Below the pieces are notes generated by a model, which saw only the letters and a list, made by a program, of their open reading frames with translations, had not been told where the DNA came from and did no database searches. From positions 2,294,001-2,358,000 of the forward strand of contig NZ_JAPEOB010000002.1 in NCBI RefSeq assembly GCF_026341775.1: DNA of 64,000 nt. The letters run 5' to 3'. The position numbers and the translations under genes are program-made. The stretch's first letter is position 1. Each line of letters begins with the position of its first letter. Below are positions 1-7,613 of this stretch, piece after piece. The DNA comes from Streptomyces sp. NBC_00654 (GTDB lineage: Bacteria; Actinomycetota; Actinomycetes; Streptomycetales; Streptomycetaceae).

Positions 1-1
1 C

Positions 2-577
2 GTCCTCGACGACGCCGCCGACGCGGTGCCGCTGGCACGGGCCCTGGTCGCCGGTGGCCTCCCGGCCATCGAGGTGACGCTGCGCACGGCCGCCGCCCTC
101 GACGCGATCGCGGCCATCGCCGCCGAGGTCCCGGGCGCCGTCGTGGGCGCGGGCACGGTGATCTCCGCGCGGAACGTGACCGACACGGTCGCCGCCGGAG
201 CGCGCTTCCTGGTCAGCCCCGGCTGGACGGACACGCTCCTGGACGCGATGAAGGCCTCGGGCCTGCCCTTCCTGCCCGGTGTCTCCACCACCTCCGAGGT
301 GGTGGCGCTGCTGGAGCGCGGGGTCACGGAGATGAAGTTCTTCCCGGCGGAGGCGGCGGGCGGCACGGCCTATCTCAAGGCCCTGTCCGCACCGCTCCCC
401 CAGGCCCGTTTCTGCCCGACCGGCGGCATCTCCCTCGCCTCCGCCCCCACCTACCTGGCCCTGCCGAACGTCGGCTGTGTCGGCGGCAGCTGGATGGTTC
501 CGGGGGACGCGGTGGCGGCGAAGGACTGGGCACGCGTCGAGCGTCTGGCCGCCGAGGCGGCGGCGCTGCGCGCCTGA
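2..577 (+). CDS. eda: KDPG/KHG aldolase (Eda), 5' end outside window
   Basis: Class I aldolase that splits 2-keto-3-deoxy-6-phosphogluconate into pyruvate and glyceraldehyde-3-phosphate (Entner-Doudoroff and sugar-acid catabolism), cytosolic. The frame is open from base 2 and reads VLDDAADAVPLARALVAGG before the first internal GTG at 26, which is the usual N-terminal beta strand of the family, so the true start lies upstream of the window. Visible family motifs are the IEVTLRT strand with the conserved Glu, VGAGTV, and the Schiff-base lysine in EMKFFPAEAAGG, followed by CPTGGI and the phosphate-binding VGGSWM near the C-terminus. It converges on the RNase H/phosphatase gene with 22 bp between stop codons. 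Function is secure; operon partners are outside the window. Confidence 0.93.
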   Translation, partial: VLDDAADAVPLARALVAGGLPAIEVTLRTAAALDAIAAIAAEVPGAVVGAGTVISARNVTDTVAAGARFLVSPGWTDTLLDAMKASGLPFLPGVSTTSEVVALLERGVTEMKFFPAEAAGGTAYLKALSAPLPQARFCPTGGISLASAPTYLALPNVGCVGGSWMVPGDAVAAKDWARVERLAAEAAALRA

Positions 578-599
578 GGGCCGGAGCGGCCCCCGGCCC

Positions 600-1934
600 T
601 CAGCGCAGGTGCGAGGTGTCGTTGAGCACGCGCACGGACGCGTTGCCGTCCGCGTAGTAGGCCACCGTCGAGATGGAGGCCGCCGAGAGCTCCATACGGA
701 ACATGGACTGCGGCGGGGCCTCCAGGGCGAGCCTGACCAGGGTCTTGATCGGGGTGACATGGGTGACCAGGAGCACCGTGCGGCCCGCGTAGCGGGAGAC
801 CAGGCGGTCGCGGGCGGCCGAGACGCGCTCGGCGACCTCGGCGAAGCTCTCGCCACCGCCGGTCGGGGCCGCGTCGGGGGAGGCCAGCCAGGTGGTCAGG
901 TCCTCGCCGTGGCGCTCCCGCACCTCGGCGAAGGTCAGTCCCTCCCAGGCTCCGAAGTCCGTCTCGCGCAGGCCGTCCTCGACGGTGACGTCCAGGCCGA
1001 GGCGGGCGGCGACGGCCGCGGCGGTCTCACGGCAGCGGCGCAGGGGCGAGCTGACGATCGCCTGGACCGAGCCCCGCGCGGCGAAGTGCCCGGCGGCGCG
1101 GGCCGCCTGGTCGCGGCCCGTCTCCGAGAGTTCGGGGTCGGCGCCGCCACTGCCGGAGAACCGCTTCTCGGGGGTGAGGGCCGTCTCGCCGTGCCGGAGC
1201 AGGACGAAGGTGGCGGGCGCGCCCAGATCCGGGGCGGCACCCCAGCCCACCTGCGGGGCGGGCGCGGAAGCCGGGGCGGCCCGGGTGCCCGTGGGGGCGG
1301 CCGGGGCCTGTGTGGCCGCCGGAGCCTGCGGGTGTGCCGGGGCCTGCGGGTGTGCCGTGCCCGCGGCACGGGCACCGGCCAGGGCCGCGCGGGCCTTCGC
1401 CGCGCCCGCCGCCGCGTCACCGGGCGGCCCCTGGACCGGGGGAAGCCCGCCGCGGGGCGTGTCGAGGTCCGCCGTCGAGGACGACGGCTCCCACTGCTCG
1501 CCCCGCCTGCCCGCGTCCATCGCCTCGTTGGCCAGCCGGTCCGCGTGCTTGTTCTGCGCCCGGGGGATCCACTCGTACGTGACGAGGGTGGGCGGGAGGA
1601 CGGCGGCCGCCCGTGCCGCGAGCGGCTTCATGTCGGGGTGCTTGATCTTCCAGCGCCCCGACATCTGCTCGACCACCAGCTTGGAGTCCATCCGCACACA
1701 CACCTGGACGGAACCGTCCGACGCGTCCGGGAACAGCGCCTTCGCGGCTTCCAGACCGGCGATCAGGCCCCGGTACTCGGCGACGTTGTTCGTCGCGACA
1801 CCGATGTACTCGGCGGCCTCGGCGAGCGTCTCGCCGGTGGCCGGGTCGATGACGACGGCACCGTATCCGGCGGGCCCCGGGTTGCCCCGGGAACCGCCGT
1901 CGGCCTCGACGACAAGCCGGCGGACAGGCGGCAT
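600..1934 (-). CDS. bifunctional RNase HI / histidine (acid) phosphatase
   Basis: A 444-residue two-domain enzyme. The N-terminal RNase HI domain (about 5-135) begins VVEADGGSRGNPGPAGYGAVV, with the catalytic Asp in the first strand. An Ala/Pro/Gly-rich linker of about 90 residues (roughly 140-230) follows, then a histidine-phosphatase domain with the RHGE phosphohistidine motif (LLRHGETALTPEKRFSG) and a second catalytic His in LLVTHVTPIKTL. The same fusion is known in actinobacteria (SCO2299 of S. coelicolor, Rv2228c of M. tuberculosis), where RNase H plus acid/alpha-ribazole phosphatase activity has been described. The ATG overlaps the TAA of the upstream zinc-ribbon gene by one base, so the two are translationally coupled. 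The cellular substrate of the phosphatase half is not evident from sequence. Confidence 0.93.
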   Translation of the reverse strand: MPPVRRLVVEADGGSRGNPGPAGYGAVVIDPATGETLAEAAEYIGVATNNVAEYRGLIAGLEAAKALFPDASDGSVQVCVRMDSKLVVEQMSGRWKIKHPDMKPLAARAAAVLPPTLVTYEWIPRAQNKHADRLANEAMDAGRRGEQWEPSSSTADLDTPRGGLPPVQGPPGDAAAGAAKARAALAGARAAGTAHPQAPAHPQAPAATQAPAAPTGTRAAPASAPAPQVGWGAAPDLGAPATFVLLRHGETALTPEKRFSGSGGADPELSETGRDQAARAAGHFAARGSVQAIVSSPLRRCRETAAAVAARLGLDVTVEDGLRETDFGAWEGLTFAEVRERHGEDLTTWLASPDAAPTGGGESFAEVAERVSAARDRLVSRYAGRTVLLVTHVTPIKTLVRLALEAPPQSMFRMELSAASISTVAYYADGNASVRVLNDTSHLR

Positions 1935-2677
1935 TACAGGCCCGACTCCGAGGTGCGCACCAGGATGCGGTGGCAGTTCTCGCAGCGCAGCACCGTGTCG
2001 GGCGACGCGGCCTTCACATCGTTGACCTCGGTGATGTTCAGCTCCAGCCGGCAGCCCTCGCAGCGGCGCTGGTAGAGCCGGGCGGCGCCGACCCCGCCCT
2101 GCTGGGCGCGGAGCTTGTCGTAGAGCTTCAGCAGGTCCGCGGGGATGATCTCGGCGACGACCTCGCGGTCCTTGGCGATACCGGCCGCCTCGTCGTCCAG
2201 CTCCTTCGTCGCGGCGTCCCGGCGGGCGGTCGCGTCGTCGGCCTTGGCCTGGACGGCCGAGACCCGCTCGGTCAGCTCGGTGACCCGCTCCTGCGCGGAC
2301 TCGCGGCGCTCCATGATTTCGAGGACGACGTCCTCCAGGTCGCCCTGGCGCTTGGCCAGCGAGGTGATCTCCCGCTGGAGGCTCTCCAGGTCCTTGGGGG
2401 AGGACACCGCGCCGGAGTCCAGCCGCTGCTGGTCGCGGACGGCGCGCTGGCGCACCTGGTCCACGTCCTGCTCCGCCTTGGTCTGCTCGCGGGTGGTGTC
2501 GCTCTCCTCGGTCTGGGAGGCGACCAGCAGGTCACGCAGCTGGGCGAGGTCGCTGCTGAGCGACTCGATCTCGGCGTGCTCGGGCAGCGACCGGCGCTTG
2601 TGGGCGAGCTGGGAGAGACGTACGTCGAGGGCCTGGACGTCGAGGAGTCGGATCTGGTCGGCGGGCGCGGCGTTCAG
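1934..2677 (-). CDS. coiled-coil zinc-ribbon protein (DUF164/C4-type)
   Basis: About 247 residues, mostly a long coiled coil (about 15-185, rich in Leu/Glu/Arg heptads) ending in a C4 zinc ribbon: CEGCRLELNITEV then CENCHRILVR. The family (Rv2229c-like) lies between Nif3 and RNase H/CobC in many actinobacteria, as here, and is thought to bind nucleic acid or act as an adaptor; no enzymatic activity is proven. I place the start at a CTG (2675-2677) that overlaps the Nif3 stop as CTGA, giving an N-terminus LNAAPADQIRLLDVQ that matches the usual length and start of the family (formyl-Met would be inserted). The longer frame running back to 2809 would lie inside nif3 and has no family support. 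Confidence 0.82.
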   Translation of the reverse strand: MNAAPADQIRLLDVQALDVRLSQLAHKRRSLPEHAEIESLSSDLAQLRDLLVASQTEESDTTREQTKAEQDVDQVRQRAVRDQQRLDSGAVSSPKDLESLQREITSLAKRQGDLEDVVLEIMERRESAQERVTELTERVSAVQAKADDATARRDAATKELDDEAAGIAKDREVVAEIIPADLLKLYDKLRAQQGGVGAARLYQRRCEGCRLELNITEVNDVKAASPDTVLRCENCHRILVRTSESGL

Positions 2678-3510
2678 TTGGGGGCTCCAGAGGAATGGTG
2701 GGTGGTCCAGGGGTCGGTGACCTGCTTCGAGACATGGACCCGCAGGTCCCATCCGTGGCGGTCGGAAATCGCGTCGAGCTGCGCGGCGGCCTGCTCGCAC
2801 CAGGGCCACTCGGTGGCCCAGTGCGCGGCGTCGACCAGGCCGAGCGGCGAGTGCTGAACGGCCTCGGAGGCCGGGTGGTGGCGCAGGTCGGCGGTCAGGT
2901 AGGCATCGACGCCCGCGGCGCGGACCGCGTCGAAGAGGCTGTCGCCGGAGCCGCCGCTGACGGCGACGGTACGCACGAGCGCCTCCGGGTCGCCGGCCAG
3001 CCGGATGCCCTGCGCGGTGGCGGGCAGCCGGGCGGCGGCGCGGGCGGCGAAGGCGCCGAGGGTTTCGGGGTGGTCGAGTTCACAGATCCGGCCGAGACCG
3101 CGACGGCCCCGGGGATCGGCCGGGTCCGGTACGAGGGGGCCCGTGACGCGCAGGTCCAGGGCTCCGGCGAGGGCGTCCGAGACGCCCGGGTCCGCGGTGT
3201 CGGCGTTGGTGTGCGCGACGTGCAGCGCGACGCCGTGCCTGATGAGGGTGTGCACGACCCGGCCCTTGAAGGTGTCGGCGGCGACCGTCGTCGTACCCCG
3301 CAGATAGAGCGGGTGGTGGGTGACGATCAGCTGGGCGCCGAGGGCGATGGCCTCGTCGGCGATCTCCTGGACCGGGTCGACGGCGAACAGCACCCGGTCG
3401 ACCTCCGCTCCGGGCTCGCCGCACACCGTGCCGACCGCGTCCCATCCCTCGGCCCGCCCGGGGGGCCAGAGGGCGTCGAGCTCGGCGATGACTTCAGACA
3501 GACGGGGCAC
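2674..3510 (-). CDS. Nif3-like dinuclear metal-centre protein
   Basis: NIF3/YbgI/YqfO family protein (about 278 residues) forming a hexameric toroid with a dinuclear metal site; also annotated as GTP cyclohydrolase I type 2-like, but physiological activity is unresolved. Metal-site motifs visible are IVTHHPLYLRG in the first third, HTNAD shortly after, and the C-terminal VDAAHWATEW. The chosen start is GTG at 3508-3510 (VPRLSEVIAELDALWPP), the typical N-terminus; an ATG at 3588 would add about 26 unconserved residues. No Shine-Dalgarno is obvious before the GTG, so leaderless initiation is possible. First gene of the coupled nif3/zinc-ribbon/RNase H operon. Confidence 0.9.
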   Translation of the reverse strand: MPRLSEVIAELDALWPPGRAEGWDAVGTVCGEPGAEVDRVLFAVDPVQEIADEAIALGAQLIVTHHPLYLRGTTTVAADTFKGRVVHTLIRHGVALHVAHTNADTADPGVSDALAGALDLRVTGPLVPDPADPRGRRGLGRICELDHPETLGAFAARAAARLPATAQGIRLAGDPEALVRTVAVSGGSGDSLFDAVRAAGVDAYLTADLRHHPASEAVQHSPLGLVDAAHWATEWPWCEQAAAQLDAISDRHGWDLRVHVSKQVTDPWTTHHSSGAPN

Positions 3511-3615
3511 GGGGGAAAGGCTACCTGTCCCCCGTGCCCCGGCGGCCATGGCCGCCGGACCTGTGCGCCAGGACCGGCGGCCGGACATGAATCGTTACGT
3601 CGCGGGCCCGGCCCG

Positions 3616-4659
3616 CTACTTCACGAGGTCGGCGCGCAGGTCGTCCAGGACGAGGTCCGCCGCGGTGACGCCGAGGCCGAGGTACCAGGTCTCGTCGGAG
3701 ACGTCCTTGGCCTGTCCGGCCTTGACCGCCTCCAGGTTCTTCCAGAGCGGGTTGGCCTGGGCGGTGTCGCGCTTGGTGGCCTTCACGTCCCCGTACACAC
3801 CGGTGAAGATCCAGTCGGCGTCCGCCTCGTCGATCTTCTCGGGGCTGATCTCCGCGGCGAGGTCGTCGATCTGCTGGTTCTTGGGGCGCGGCAGGCCGGC
3901 GTCCTCAAGGATCGTGCCGATGAAGGACGCCCTGGCGTACAGGCGGATCTTGTCCGGCAGGTAGCGGACCATGGAGATCGTCGGCTTGTTCGGGCCGATG
4001 TCCGTGCCGAGCTTCTTGGCCTTCGCCTCGTACGCGGCCAGCTCGGTCTCCGCCTTGGCGGTCCGGTCCAGCGCCTCGGCGTTCAGGAGGTAGTTCTCCT
4101 TCCAGGTGAAGCCCGGACGGATGGAGAACACGGTCGGCGCGATCTTGGACAGCTCGTCGTACTTGTCGGCGGCCCGCAGCTGGCTGCCGAGGATCAGGTC
4201 CGGCTTGAGCCCCGCTATCGCCTCGAGGTTGAGGTTGTTGATGGTGCCGACGCTCTTCGGGCTGCCCGCGTCCTTCTCCAGGTACGAGGGGATGGCCACG
4301 TCGCCCTCGGCGGGGGCGTAGCCGACCGGCTTCACACCCAGCGAGACCACGTTGTCGAACTCGCCGACGTCCAGGACGACGACGCGCTTGGGGGCGGCCT
4401 TCAGTTCGGTCTTGCCCATGGCGTGGGTGAGGGTACGGGGGAACTCGCCGGGCTTGGCGTCCGTGCCGTACGCCGCCGTCTTCTTCGCCGCGTCGCCGAA
4501 GTCCTTGCCGCCCGTGGCGACGGCCGCCTTCTTGTCTCCGCCGGCGTCGGCCTTGGCCGCGTCGCCGGTCTTCCCGCCGTCGCTCCCGCAGGACGAGAGG
4601 GTGAGGGCGGCGGCCACCGCCAGGCCGACTGCGGCGGTGCCGCGGCGTCGAAGGGACAT
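3616..4659 (-). CDS. iron-siderophore ABC transporter substrate-binding lipoprotein
   Basis: FecB/FhuD-type (class III) periplasmic-binding-protein fold, 347 residues, exported as a lipoprotein: basic start MSLRRR, hydrophobic stretch, lipobox LTLSSC with Cys at about residue 24. The mature protein has the two-lobe pattern (RVVVLDVGEFDNVVSLG ... KPDLILGSQLRAADKYDELSKIAPTV) of Fe3+-siderophore binding proteins. A GGAG Shine-Dalgarno precedes the ATG. An iron box lies 35-53 bp upstream of the start. No permease or ATPase gene is adjacent, so it must borrow a transporter encoded elsewhere. Ligand (ferrioxamine, enterobactin-like, other) cannot be read from sequence. Confidence 0.9.
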   Translation of the reverse strand: MSLRRRGTAAVGLAVAAALTLSSCGSDGGKTGDAAKADAGGDKKAAVATGGKDFGDAAKKTAAYGTDAKPGEFPRTLTHAMGKTELKAAPKRVVVLDVGEFDNVVSLGVKPVGYAPAEGDVAIPSYLEKDAGSPKSVGTINNLNLEAIAGLKPDLILGSQLRAADKYDELSKIAPTVFSIRPGFTWKENYLLNAEALDRTAKAETELAAYEAKAKKLGTDIGPNKPTISMVRYLPDKIRLYARASFIGTILEDAGLPRPKNQQIDDLAAEISPEKIDEADADWIFTGVYGDVKATKRDTAQANPLWKNLEAVKAGQAKDVSDETWYLGLGVTAADLVLDDLRADLVK

Positions 4660-4693
4660 CTCTTGCTCCAGTTGTGGGTCGCGCAGGCATTGC

Positions 4694-4712
4694 TTAGGGC
4701 TGCCTAACCTTA
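4694..4712 (-). promoter_or_regulatory. iron box (DmdR1/IdeR-type operator)
   Basis: The plus-strand 19-mer TTAGGGCTGCCTAACCTTA is, on the gene strand, TAAGGTTAGGCAGCCCTAA, matching 15 of 19 positions of the actinobacterial iron-box consensus TTAGGTTAGGCTCACCTAA. It lies 35-53 bp upstream of the ATG of the siderophore-binding lipoprotein, where a DtxR-family repressor (DmdR1 in Streptomyces) with Fe2+ would block transcription. Repression by iron is inferred from family knowledge. Confidence 0.88.
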
Positions 4713-4856
4713 GCCACGGCCGGCTCGGGCAGCACAGTCACCCCCTCCCCCTCAGGCGAATCGGGGCATCACCACCCTTATGTGTGAAGTGCAGGGTGTG
4801 GCGTTGTTCGGCAGGAAGTGCGAAAACTAGCTTCGGGTGCCGGAGGTGACGAGTCC

Positions 4857-6299
4857 ATGACTGTCTGTGCCATCGAGGGCGGGGCCACCGGGGCCGCCAC
4901 GACGGCGAAACCCCTGCCCGAAGAGCCCGCCGAGCCGGAGGAACCCGGGTCGCCGGACGTACGCGACGCTCCGGGGGCGCACGACGCCCACGGGGCAGCC
5001 GGCACGCCCGGTGAGAGCGGCGCGCCCGGCGCGCCCCTTGCGCCCGGCGCGCCCCTTGCGCCCGGCGCGTACGGGACCTTCGCGCTCACCGCCGACGCCT
5101 CGTACGCGGCCCGGCTCACCCTCGCTCCCGGAAACCCCGGGGAGCGGGCCTGGTACCCGGAACGCTGGACCCTCGACGGGCCCGAGCCGTACGCGGTGCC
5201 CCTCCCCCTTGACCAGCCCGAGGAGCCGGACTCCCAGGTGGTGCCGCTCGCCGACGGCCGGGTGCTCATCCGGCGGCGGGTGGCGGACCACCACGCGTTC
5301 TCGCTGCTCTACCCCACCGGGCCGGTGACCGGCGAACTCCCGCTGGGCGCGGTCGAATGCGCGGAGCTGACGCTGCTGCCGCCCGCGCCGGACGGCCGGA
5401 GCGTGTACGCCCTGTCGGCCGGTGAGCGCTCCACCGCGCTCTGGCTGGTGGCGGGCGGGGCCTTCGGGCCGGAGAAGGTCGCGGACGTACCGGGCCGCTG
5501 CTCCGGCGGGGCCTGGCTGGACCGGGCGGGCCGGATACTGGCCCTGGACCGGCAGACGGCCGACGACGGCCCGGTGAAGGCGGTCGCCCTGGACCTGGGG
5601 CGGGGCGGTGAGCTGACGCCGTTGCTGGAGATCACGCCGGGGAGCAACGACCGGCTGCTGCTCGCCGACCCGGACAGCGGGCTGCTGCTGCTCCGGTCCG
5701 ACGCGCCGGGCCACGACCGGCTCGGGTGGGGGGTGCTCGGCAGCTGTCTGCCGGTGCGCTTCCCGGAGTGCCTGCGTCCGGCGGATGTCGCGGTGACCCC
5801 ATTCGCCGTGCAGCCGGGACAGATACTGATGCCGGAGAGCTGCGCCGTGGGGCTGCGGATCGACGGGGCGGCGGGCAGCTGGCTGGGGGTGTGGCGCCCG
5901 GCGGGCCGTCGGCTGCACCAGTTCGCCGCGCCGCGGGGCTGGCTGGCCGGGGCCGGATTCTGGAACCGGGACGGCGTGCTCCACCTCCCCTACGCGGAGC
6001 CGGGAACACGCTGCGCCGTCGCACGGCTGGAGGCCCCGGTGGACGACGAGCACCACGCGGGGGCGGGACCGGCCGCCGGGGACGGAGCGGCGGGCGCGAC
6101 CTGGGACGGGACCGGAACGCAACCGTCCGCGGCTGCCGCCGGTCCTGCTGTGTGCAAGCCCGTTCCCCTGGGACAGGCACCTCTCGGCGGACGTACGGGG
6201 CAGCCCTTAAACTCGGGTGCCTGGGCTACGCGGCCGTACCGGGCGGGTGCCGACGGTGACCGCGTCGGTGACGGTGGCGGGGCTTGTGACAACAAGTAA
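4857..6299 (+). CDS. hypothetical protein, probable beta-propeller
   Basis: About 480 residues; family not recognised. The start is the ATG at 4857 with GGAGG at 4842-4846; an upstream ATG at 4818 lacks a ribosome site. The first 75 residues are Pro/Gly/Ala-rich and contain a twice-repeated APGAPL segment encoded by an 18-bp tandem repeat near 5025-5068, so this part is probably disordered. The rest alternates short strands with D/G turns (DGRVLIRRRV, DGRSVYALSAG, DRAGRILALDRQ, DSGLLLLRSD), as in WD40/YVTN-like propellers. No signal peptide or transmembrane segment is evident, so a cytosolic scaffold or sensor is plausible. The C-terminal 60 residues are low-complexity. It is divergent from the siderophore-binding gene. 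Confidence 0.75.
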   Translation: MTVCAIEGGATGAATTAKPLPEEPAEPEEPGSPDVRDAPGAHDAHGAAGTPGESGAPGAPLAPGAPLAPGAYGTFALTADASYAARLTLAPGNPGERAWYPERWTLDGPEPYAVPLPLDQPEEPDSQVVPLADGRVLIRRRVADHHAFSLLYPTGPVTGELPLGAVECAELTLLPPAPDGRSVYALSAGERSTALWLVAGGAFGPEKVADVPGRCSGGAWLDRAGRILALDRQTADDGPVKAVALDLGRGGELTPLLEITPGSNDRLLLADPDSGLLLLRSDAPGHDRLGWGVLGSCLPVRFPECLRPADVAVTPFAVQPGQILMPESCAVGLRIDGAAGSWLGVWRPAGRRLHQFAAPRGWLAGAGFWNRDGVLHLPYAEPGTRCAVARLEAPVDDEHHAGAGPAAGDGAAGATWDGTGTQPSAAAAGPAVCKPVPLGQAPLGGRTGQPLNSGAWATRPYRAGADGDRVGDGGGACDNK

Positions 6300-6325
6300 G
6301 CGATCACAACGGGGTGACTTCCCAC

Positions 6326-6499
6326 ATGTCTGAAGCCCGAACAGACACGACCCAGACGCGTCCGCCGGGGGCGGAAGCGGACCGGGCCGAGACCGGCGGT
6401 TCCGGAAAGCACCGAGGGGGTGCGTCGATGGAGAACACGGCCGCGCAGCCGCACGGCCGCCACCGCCGCCCCTCCGAAGGAGGCAGCAGAGCGGCCTGA
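6326..6499 (+). CDS. small hydrophilic hypothetical protein (57 aa)
   Basis: Short ORF starting MSEARTDTTQTRPPG, Arg/Gly/His-rich, with no recognisable domain and no membrane segment. Support is a GGGGTGA ribosome-binding-like sequence about 8 bases before the ATG, its position 26 bp after the preceding gene, and a strong terminator about 47 bp after its stop. The composition suggests an intrinsically disordered peptide. It may be a real small gene or a translated leader remnant; I cannot assign a role. Confidence 0.45.
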   Translation: MSEARTDTTQTRPPGAEADRAETGGSGKHRGGASMENTAAQPHGRHRRPSEGGSRAA

Positions 6500-6545
6500 G
6501 CCCGCGCCGCGACCGCACAAGGAATCCGCGGGACCACGAGAAGAA

Positions 6546-6582
6546 GGGGCCCGCTCCGGCCGTCCGGCCGGGGCGGGCCCCC
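6546..6582. terminator. bidirectional hairpin terminator between convergent genes
   Basis: GGGGCCCGC ... GGCGGGCCCC forms a long GC stem with an inner CCGGCC/GGCCGG arm. It sits between the plus-strand small ORF and the minus-strand SDR gene and could terminate both. There is no U-tract, as usual in Streptomyces. Confidence 0.7.
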
Positions 6583-6601
6583 CTCGCGTCCTCTCCCCGG
6601 G

Positions 6602-7543
6602 CTATGCCCGTTTGAGGCCCAGGACCTCCGCCGCCGCGAACGTCTCGTTCGGGGGACGGTCCTCGTAGTACGGGGTGATCAGCCCGTCCAGCTCGTCGAA
6701 AGTGAACGTCTCCTTCGCCGCGTCGAACTTCGCCGCCACCTTGGGCCGTTCCACGATCGCGACCATGCCGCCGTGGACCACGAGCAGTTGCCCGTTGACC
6801 TTTCCGGCCGCCGGGGAGGCCAGATAGCCGACGAGCGGCGAGACATGCTCGGGGGCCAGGGCGTCGAGCGTGCCGTCGGCCGGTTCCTGGAAGCCCGCGA
6901 AGACATCCTCGGTCATACGCGTACGGGCGCGCGGGCAGATGACGTTGGCGGTGACGCCGTACTTGGCCAGGGCCAGGGCCGTCGAGGTGGTGAGGCCGAC
7001 GATGCCGCCCTTGGCCGCCGCGTAGTTCGGCTGGCCGGCCGAACCCGCCAGGAACGCCTCCGACGAGGTGTTGACGATCCGCCCGTAGACGGGGCCGCCG
7101 GACTCCTTGGAGCGGGTGCGCCAGTGGGCGGCGGCGAAGTGGGTGGTGTTGAAGTGACCCTTGAGGTGAACCCGGACGACCGAGTCCCATTCGTCCTCGG
7201 TCATCGAGAAGATCATCCGGTCCCGCAGGATGCCCGCGTTGTTGACCAGGATGTCGAGCTTCCCGTACGTGGACACGGCCAGGTCCACCAGGGCGCGGGC
7301 CTGTCCGTGGTCGGAGACGTCGCCGAGGTGGGCGACCGCCCGGCCGCCCGCCGCCCGGATCTCGGCGGCGACCTCCTCGGCGGGGGCCGCCGACGCCTCG
7401 CCGGAGCCGTCGCGGCCCGGCTGCCCGTAGTCGTTGATGACGACGGCCGCGCCGAGCCGGGCCAGTTCCAGTGCTTCGGCGCGCCCGAGGCCCCGGCCCG
7501 CGCCGGTGACGATCGCGGAGAGGCCGTCCAGGGGTAGTGACAT
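6602..7543 (-). CDS. SDR-family 3-hydroxyacyl-CoA dehydrogenase-like
   Basis: Classical/extended short-chain dehydrogenase of about 313 residues resembling the dehydrogenase half of peroxisomal multifunctional enzyme 2 and the Hsd4A/FabG proteins of actinobacterial steroid regulons. NAD(P) motif VTGAGRGLGRAEALELA, the NNAG strand, and the catalytic Ser-Tyr-Lys set (NTSSEAFLAGSAGQPNYAAAKGG). Predicted reaction: oxidation of a 3-hydroxyacyl-CoA to the 3-ketoacyl-CoA. The ATG at 7543 is preceded by GAGGA at good spacing, favoured over an in-frame ATG at 7555. It is the last gene of the operon MaoC hydratase - alcohol dehydrogenase - SDR, which supports consecutive beta-oxidation steps. Exact substrate is inferred from the operon and the KstR box. 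Confidence 0.87.
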   Translation of the reverse strand: MSLPLDGLSAIVTGAGRGLGRAEALELARLGAAVVINDYGQPGRDGSGEASAAPAEEVAAEIRAAGGRAVAHLGDVSDHGQARALVDLAVSTYGKLDILVNNAGILRDRMIFSMTEDEWDSVVRVHLKGHFNTTHFAAAHWRTRSKESGGPVYGRIVNTSSEAFLAGSAGQPNYAAAKGGIVGLTTSTALALAKYGVTANVICPRARTRMTEDVFAGFQEPADGTLDALAPEHVSPLVGYLASPAAGKVNGQLLVVHGGMVAIVERPKVAAKFDAAKETFTFDELDGLITPYYEDRPPNETFAAAEVLGLKRA

Positions 7544-7613
7544 CGCAGTCCTCAATGTCGGTGAATGACTCGGTCGGTGGGGACGGGGTTCCGGCCCGTC
7601 CCCGGGGGCGGGG

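Noticed and set aside
2695..4707. 670-codon plus-strand frame opposite nif3 and the siderophore-binding gene
   Set aside because: Antisense shadow produced by high third-position GC; both minus-strand genes have clear motifs, signal peptide or operon coupling.
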